Origin: Oscillatoria sp. FACHB-1407 | GTDB lineage: Bacteria > Cyanobacteriota > Cyanobacteriia > Elainellales > Elainellaceae | Assembly: GCF_014697545.1 (NCBI RefSeq) | Contig: NZ_JACJSA010000002.1 | Location: forward strand, 310,001-374,000 | DNA: 64,000 nucleotides | Direction: 5' to 3' | In this document: in pieces, positions 38,701 to 47,700 of the stretch | Position numbering within the stretch: the first letter of the stretch is position 1 | Layout of the letters: each line of letters starts with the position of its first letter | Notes under the pieces: generated by a model | Told to the model about the DNA's origin: nothing | Database searches by the model: none | What the model saw: only the letters and a program-made list of their open reading frames with translations | Made by a program: the position numbers and the translations under genes

Positions 38701-41700
38701 GGGGCAACAGGTCATCCCGTACGTCGCCTTCAAGATAGGTGGTATCGAATAAATTGACCATCCGATCAAGCCCAACAGTCACGACTGGCGCTACGTTTGC
38801 CAGCACTGGTACGGTGGCTGTGGTCGATGCAAAGCCGTTATCGACGGTCAGGCGGAAACTGTACCGTCCTCCCTGAGTAAAGTGGACAGTCGCCCTTGGT
38901 ATTCCCAAATCGGGTGTGATTTGAGCGATCGCCGGGCCTGTCATCTGCTCCCAGCGATAGGTTAGTGCACCCAGTGCAGGATCGCCTAAACCATCGTCTA
39001 TGACCTGTCCATCTAAGATTGCATCAGTCGGTAGAGTAACTATCTTTGGTGCTGTCAGTTCAATAATGGGGGCAGTGTTCACCACCACAGATAACTCATC
39101 GCTGCCTGTGGCATTGCCATCATTGGCGGTAAATCGGATGCGATAGCGTCCTTTGGCAGAGAACGTGGCTGCCGTGTAGTCAGAATCAGACGGGGTAAAG
39201 ATTACCTGCTCTGTATTCTCAGGGTCGCTCACGCTCCACTGCAACGTCACTCTGCCAGGATCGCTGGGCAATCCATCATCGCTGACAATGGCATCCAACA
39301 TAATGGTTTGAGGCAAGTTCACAATGCGATCGCCCCCTATGACATCTAACTCGGTCGTTTGAGATAAGGTAATGATGCGATCGCTGCCTGCCCTCACCAC
39401 AGGGGCGGCATTCGCTTGCACGGTAAACCGCTGACTTGCGGTGAGATAGCCGTTTGTAGCTGTCACCTCAATTTCATAGACACCGCTTTTCTCAAACGTG
39501 AGATTGGAATTAGCTGGGAAATGGCTGAGGTTGACTCCGTTTGCGGGTCCTTGCAGTTGTCTAGCGTGATACCAGAATTCATTCGCACTAGCACTAAAAA
39601 CATTGCCAGTGTTTAATGTCACTTGCACCAGAGTTGGTTTTAGCAGAGGGATGACTTGTGGAGCAAGGATATGCAACGTGGGGAGTGCATCGACCTTAAA
39701 TGTGAGGGGTTGAGACGTTTCAACAGAGCCATTACTCACTACCCAGCGCACCGTATAAGACCCTGCTGCGGCAAATTGGAGGGTCGTGGTTGCTGCCTGC
39801 GGAGTGACAATCGTGAGGTCGCTATTGGAAGAATCTGCTTGCCACCGAGCACTGATGCTCTCTTGAGTGGAATCTCCTAGACCAGAATGATGGACTTGAC
39901 CCGTGACTTGCACGACATCGGAGAGTTTCAACGGGGGAATTGCAGTGTAAGGTACATCCTCGCCATTGATCAGCACCCCGATTACAAATTTGGGTGCCTC
40001 ATTGACTACTACTCGCAGTTTATCGCTGGCTAACTGAGATTGCTCATTTGCTGACTGGCGACGTTTGGCGGTCAGCTTGAACTCATAGATGCCACAGGTT
40101 TTGAAACTGACAGCCGTAGCAAGTTGGGTAGGGGTACTTAAGGTAACTTTGCTCGGGCCACTTAACTGTTTCCACTCTGTATTGATGGTTCCTGCTGAAA
40201 ATTGCTCGTGCCTGACTCTTGCTGACAGGATAATGGTTGCCTCTGACTGATTCTTCTCCAGGTTGACGACGCGATCGCTTCCCACGTCCACAACGGGCAA
40301 CACCAGAGGGCTTCCACCTAAATCATAGTGATCGGCGACCTCTTGGGGTGAGAGGGCACGATTATAAAGGGCTACTAGATTAAAGGTTCCCAGCCATTCA
40401 CGCGGGTGGGAGTCGTTAGGATTGTTGACTTCATTGCCCAATGCCAACAGAAAGGTTTCCTGCCAGTTAGCGAAGGTACCACTGATGAGACGTTGACTAA
40501 CAGGTCTACCGTTGAGATAGAGCCACGTCTGACCCGATGCATCGCGAGTACAGACCAAATGCACTTCTGAATTGCTGGAGGATGCAGAACTCGCCAACAC
40601 CTGCGTACTGGCATTGTCATTTGTGTCAGTCGTACGCAGGCAAAATTGATAGGTGTTGCCAGTCTGCCCCACGGTAAAGTTGCGATCGCTGGCACCATTT
40701 GAAAGTGTCACAATCCGCGTCAAGCCAGATGGTGGGGAACTAGGGGGCTGAATCCAGGCTTCTACAGTAATTTCGTTCGTGTCCTGGAAAGCTTTTACCA
40801 AGGGTTGGGTGGGAGTCGTTGCAGTAATCAGGTTGGAGGCAGTTAAACTTAGCCTTCCAGGGCTCCATCTGCTAGCGGTGGGGGCTTGAATCGTAAGATT
40901 GAGTGCCGGTTCAGTGCCTGAAACATCTTGCACCAGGGTGCCACTGCCTTCATTAAACAGATAGAGGGCTAGCAGATTGCGGGGCGATCGCATCCCTACG
41001 ATCATGACCACCGTCTCACTCGCTTCAAAGGAACCGTTGTTAACGGTCAATCGCAGTTCATAGCGGCCTCGCTCACTAAACGTGACTCCTGTTGTCAACG
41101 CTTGCAGATTATCAAAAGTTACAACACCCGGACCATCCTCCTGCGACCATTCAATGTTCAATTCACTAGAGCTTGGATCACCCAAACCATCATCTAAAAC
41201 CTTGCCAGATAGGGTTGCCTTCTCGCCAAAGCGCAGGGTTTGATCTACCCCAGCCGCAATAATGGGAGATTGGTTGACGGTCACTACAACCTCGTCTTCC
41301 CCCGTAAGATAGCCGTCACTCGCAGTCAGAGTAAAGCGGTACAACCCTTTCTGAGCAAACTGGACGGTTGATACCAGCGCGTGAGGATTTGTCAGGATTA
41401 AGTCTGATTCTGGTGTGACTCCTCCTGTGAGACTTAAATTTGATTTTGGGGTTGATCTTGCTGTGAGGCTCCAGGTAACAAACAGGTCTTCGGAGGAATG
41501 GCGATCATCCCGGATAACCCCCATGAGGGTAGCATTTTCACCCACTTTAGCAGTAAGGTCAGAACCCGCATCAACGAATGGAGCGGCGTTGTTCCCCCGT
41601 TCTGGCAGTTCAACCACAATTCCAGCCGTATCCGATAAGCCCGTATCGTCCACCACACCGTAATAGAGGGTAAGCCATTGCAAGATCTCTTGGGTGTGAG

Positions 41701-44700
41701 GCTGGAGTTCGGGTAGGTATTGAGCGATCTGCCTCCGCACCTCTGCCGCAAACTCCACAAAATTATTCGTCTTGTTGCGAATAAACGGATCGAGAGTTTT
41801 CACCAGTTCATAGTTGCTCTCCAGTTCCAGAGACTTCATCGTCTTTTCGAGTGGAGCTGCGTGATCAAACTCTGGCAATACTCGACTGACGTAGGTAACA
41901 CGATGCATGATGCGCCAACAAGCAGGCTTTTCAACGTCTTGCTCGGCTTGCAGCAACGCTTTTGCATTCGGGTCGTTACTCTGTCGTAGCCACCGCTGAT
42001 CGACGACCTGATTGAAAAATAAGTCGTGATGTTCTGAGCGCGGCTCCAAATAGAAAGACATAAACCGATAGGCATCTACTTTGCCTGCTTTCTTTTTGGG
42101 TTTACCATTCTCCATGACAACATTGCGGTCTTCGGTGCGTTCATAAATCGTGCCTTCAACCTTGTCGAGAGAAACATTTAGGCTAAAGCCATTTTGGGAT
42201 TCCAACCCCTTCATCGCTGTCAGGTTGAAATGCCCCCCAAACATGGCTTGCGCTTCAAAACTGATACCAAACCGAAATTTCCAAATTGCGATTTCTGCTT
42301 GTAACGACCCAGCAACACCCGCCATACCCAAGAAGTTGTACGATCCGCCTGTTGCTTCTTGTCTGACATCTAGGGTTTCCTGAGTTTCCGCAAACAAGCC
42401 ACCGTCTGCTGTCCAGACGTAGGTATTCACTAAGTTGCGCTTGCCGACCCGGGGCAATTGATCCTTCAGCTTTTTATTGGCACCCATTCGGGTTACTGCA
42501 TCATCTTTTGTGCCAATTTCTCCAGCGTTGTACTGGTCATAGTAAGCCTGTAGTTCCTCCTCTTCTCGTTTAATGCGTTTTTTCAGAGCATAGGCTTCAA
42601 TGGGTTTGAAGTAACTGCTATCTGAGCTATAGGCAAAGGCATTGGGATAGTCCTGATCTGGCTCATTCCCCACTTTGCCATCCAGGGTTCCCTGCTTGGT
42701 GTAGAAGGGATTGATGGGAAAGGTAATGATATTCCAGTCTTTTGGAATGTCAGGATTGGGACGTATCTGATAACTCACTAATGCCTGGTTGTGTTCTAAC
42801 CGTAGAGCAAAGATATCAGCAGTTTCAGACTCTACTAGAGCCATGCCCATGTTTTCAGGGACAAAGCGACGACCAATAGCGTATTGAATTCCATCACCTT
42901 GTTCACCTGGATTTTCAAAGTAACCCCGCAACTGCATCTGACTCGTTTGCTGAGTACTGATACTACTTTCAACACTTGCCTCATCCAGCCACGATTGACT
43001 TATTTCATGACTATATCGAATGCCAAGGGACCCGGATAAATCCATCGATTCCCGTAAGTTAACGACTTGAGCACCTAACAGGTTATAAATTTCCCCATTA
43101 AATTCTTGGGGAGCACCAAATAAGATATCTAAAGCCACATCAACTGTGTTATCGAAGCCTCGGTCTCGGTTGAGGGAGTAGGTGTAGGTTTTCTCGCTCG
43201 CCTCCACCAGTTCTACGGTAGAAGCATCGGTGTAATCGTCTACCTCACCGACGTTATACCCCGTGTCTGTCAGATTTTCGCTGGGCACGGGGGGTGCCCC
43301 TTCGATAAAGCCTTTGATCTGCGGATCAAACTGGACTTGCCCCAGCCATTGCGTCACCAAATTACCAACTTTGAATCCGGTAATTAAATACCATTGCCGC
43401 TGATACACAAAGCTGTAGAAACGTTTTAAGACGCCAAACATGTTGCCATCGGTGTCATATTGCAGGTCTCCGTATTCCGTTACGGCTGGAGCACTTTGAA
43501 TCAAACCGTGGAACATCGTTCGGAACCCAGCCAGGGCATTGCGAGCCAGGGGAATATCGTCCCCTATGGGAGCCGTGGAATAAACGTAAGATGCTTTTGG
43601 TACGGTCAAATCATTTTCTCGGAAGGAGTGATCTCGGAGGGTTCCTCGTCCATTGGCATCGACGGTTTCGGCATCAAAGGTGTAGTGGGCAATGAGTTGT
43701 CCGCGATCGCCCAACACCCGCTGAAACAGATTATCGAGAATTTGCTCTGGAGTACGAGCCACCTGCCAGACTCGGACTTCCTCTAACTCCCCCTGGAAGT
43801 ATTGCGTTAGAGCCGTTGGATTGCTGGCTCCAATTGTGAACTGATTTTCGCTTGGAGCCAACGCTGCGATGTTAGGGGCGGGTTCCACTTCAACTGCAAG
43901 CCCGTTCAGATACAGGGCTATGGTTGAACCCTGGGGATTGGGGTTTTTGATCCATGTCACGCCATCTGTGAGTTGGGCATGGTTATTTCCTTTGGAATCC
44001 GTGACCACAAAGCCTTCGTAATCCTCAAATCGCCACCAACCCACCAATCCTTTTTCGCGACCGTCTGGGGTTTTCTCAATTTGCTCTAACGTCCGGGCAA
44101 CATTCCAAATCCGAACTTCAGCGATCGCCCCTTGAAAGAAGCTATTTTGCCTATCTCCCGTCGTCAAACACCCCATCGTCAGAGGTTGATTGCTACTGCC
44201 AATGCCTTCTCCCGCAAGATAACCTCCGGGTCGGTTGCCAGTTGAAGGATACCGATGTTCCGCATCCTTCTGGTTGTTAACATAAACCTGAATGACATCC
44301 CACTGGTTGAGCGATTGAGCTGAACTGGTTTGTGATGATTGATTATTTCCATTCACTCGTTTACGAGTGATTGCAATGTGATAAAACTTACTCGCAACAA
44401 GTGCCGTAGAAGATAAGAACTTGACGTGTTCTATCTTGACCGTTTCAGTGTTTTCGCGAACAAAGGCTTCATAGGAAAATTCTAATCTTCCGTCAGTCCG
44501 AATTGTGAGCGCGTACGGAACAGCCTGATCCGTGCTGTCAGTCAGCTTTCCTTTGCACAGCAGGCCGTACTGATTCCCCAATTGATCGATCTGCAAAAAC
44601 ACCTCTAACGTCAGATCAGTGGTGATATTCAGCATTGCACTGCTGTCCTTGCAATTTAGGTAGCCACTCCACCCATCAAATTGCACCGCAAAAGATTGAT

Positions 44701-47700
44701 TGAAAACAGCAGCAATATGCCCCCAGTTACGTGCTGGCAGGGTCGTTTTTGTCTGAACCCATTGGCGATCGATACCAAAATAGACCGCGTAGCTGGGCAA
44801 AACGGACGAAAAAATGTTGGTCGGCAGCAGGGGTTTATGAAGTCGCTGATACCGAGACAGATCAATCAAAACCCGGTCTTCACACGTGAGGTAAAGTTCT
44901 AAACCTGCCTCGTTGCCATTTAAGCGGAGAAACATATTCGCTCGGATGGTATCCAGCGATCGCGCCCCTCGCCAAATTCGCACATGATCAATAACTCCTG
45001 AGAAAAGCTGTGGGTAGTTTGAAAAATGGGGAATCACTCCCGCCGCCAGTCTGTCGTAGGCAGGAGTATTTAGCCGTGGACCTAGACCAGTAAATTGTGT
45101 TTTGGGAATATTACTGCTGTCTGTTCCAACAGCAAGTTGGCTATAGAGTTGACCACTGACATAACTTCGGTAGGTTCTGCCATCAAAGGTAACGGCTAAA
45201 TGATGCCAACGATTGATTGATAGCCCTGGACGTTTATCTTTAGGCTCCAAAGTTGCCGTTGTCGTCCCTGGAGTTGTTTCGAGAATGAGTTCTGCCACTG
45301 CCGTCTCTTCATTCCATTGCAAAGCAGCAACAAAACTATTTGTCAGTCTCTCCATCGGGGTTTGGATACCGTGAAAGAGGATATTTAAGGTTGTAATAGA
45401 TTGCCTTCCAGGCTGAATATAGAACCAGCATTCCAGCGTAAATGCACCGTCTAGAACAATGGGCAAAAAGCTAGAGGCATCGGCGGCACGAAAGGCAGAC
45501 ATCCCGCTCCTCTTTTGCAAACCAAACTGGTAACTCGTTGAGTCTAGTCTCGATGAGAGAATGGCTGCCGTTTCTCCAATTCGATTCGGTCTCACCCACG
45601 CTTCTACTGTCAGATCACGTTCAACCCTAAAGTTTTTGAGTTGGTCTGACTTGGCTAAAGCGTGGGTAGATTTGCCATCAAAGGTTAATGTGCTGCCGGG
45701 GGCAGCAGCAACCCACTGACAAGCCAGGGTCGCTGCATTGCTACGAGTTGCATTGGCGATCGCCTGTGTGTTCCCCGCTTCGGCTACAACCGCCACCAGC
45801 ATCGACCCATTTTCTAAATCACTGGGTGTGATGGTTGTGGCGGCATAGGCAGCGTAGTCATACTCCAAAATAAAGATCGGTAACTCTTCATCTGACAGAG
45901 TCAAGCTGGTGCTTTCTACCGCAAAGGAAACGATTGCCGCTTTACCAGTTTGAGGGATTGTTAGTGTGACATCCTGCTTGACTAACAGTGGTGTGTTTCC
46001 AATCCTCAAAAACGAGCCAGCCCGTAATAGTCGCTGCTGAACTCCTGACGGGTTACTTTGACTACTACTAGAGCTTGGTGACAACCAGGAAGCTGATGCC
46101 GACGACATCGTCCAATCACTTAACTCCTTCAGGATGAGGGATTGAAGAATGCCATCTTGAATCACTAATCGTCCTGCTCCTAGCAATTCTCGCTTGATAG
46201 CTTGACCATTCAAAACCCTGGCGAGTGTTTGTGGATTACGAGGCACTCGCTGCCAGGTTTCCACCAGGGCTTGCTCTGTCTTTGCATCTTCAGATTGAGA
46301 AGATGAATTGGGGGATTGTGGTAAATCTAAGGTAATGGTGATAGTACAGGTGGTTGGATCGTCGCCGCTAATGGCAATTTTCAAATCATCAAATTCTGGC
46401 TCTAACGAGCGGGAATAAAACGTGATGCTAGGCTGATCTAAACTCGGAAAAGCATAGCTCGCCCGCTGGGTCAACGTGCGGTAATAGGCAACAAAAAACT
46501 GATCATCCAACCCTTGAAAGTACAACGCCAACTTGCCCATCGCACTGTCAAACAAGACTGGAGCACTCTTTGTCCAGGTAAATCCAAGAATTGCCCCTGC
46601 CACTGTTAACCCCATTGGGTCAACATGGATCAATGGCATCGGTACAACCAGACCCCCCTCTTTAAGACCATCTTTTTTGGTCGCAAGATCTGCTTTTAGT
46701 TTGTCTAGCTGTGTTTGTGGGGAGTTGATAGCATCAAGATTTGCCCTTAGGCTTGCTAATTCCCTTGTTTGGGCTGCTAAAAATTGTTTTTTCTTCTTTA
46801 GGTATTCGAGTTCTGCCTTAATTCGATAGGCTGCATACTCTTCTGTTTCTTGTAAAAGAATAGATGAGACTTTATCATTCCAACTGTGTAGAGGTTCCCA
46901 GATGCTGACTTGATATTTGTGACTGGTAAGGTCTGGAATATCAGTAAAGATCCCAGGAAACTCTCTACCATTATGGCCTGGATCCTGATATAGCTTGATC
47001 TCAAAGACGTTAGCTGTGATGTCTTGCCCGTCTCTTGTCTTGCCAATCACTTTAAGTGAATTGCTAGTTTTCAAGGAGGTGATTTTGTCATCGAAGCCAT
47101 GCGCTTTTAGAATCTCATAGGGGATATCCTTGTAGCTAAGAAATTGCTCTGGATATACAAGTGAGTTTTCAAAATCATCGCCCAGGTCTTTGTAGGGGGT
47201 AGTGGGACGGATACCAAACTCACGGTAGCCTGACCCTGTATATTCTGCGTGCTCATAGAAGCGTACATCGGCTCTCTCTAAAGGTCTGTATCGGTCAACA
47301 TACTCATTTCCAGCTTGCTGCATGTTGACCCACTTAAGTTGGAGGGCTTCAAGCTTTGCTGTTAATGCTGGATCGCTAATTGAGGGAATAAGGGGAGTTG
47401 GGTCATGGATCAGCCCACTGTCCCTAACCAAAAATTTGGGCAGGGCATCAGCATATTCAATTGCCTGTGTATAGTTTTGCCTTTCTTTTTCTAAGTTGAC
47501 GATCTCTTGTTGCGTAGATTGAATTAGCTCTTCCAACGTCTGGATAACTTCCAGTTGTGTGTTGATATCCTCTTGAGAATTTGCTGTCTTCGACTCAGTG
47601 CGTTGTAATGACAGCACATCTGGAGCCAGAGCCAAGCGTCCTGTTGCGGCTACACCAAAGTCAAGGGTTGCAATCTCCGGTTTACCCGTAGCTGTCGCCT

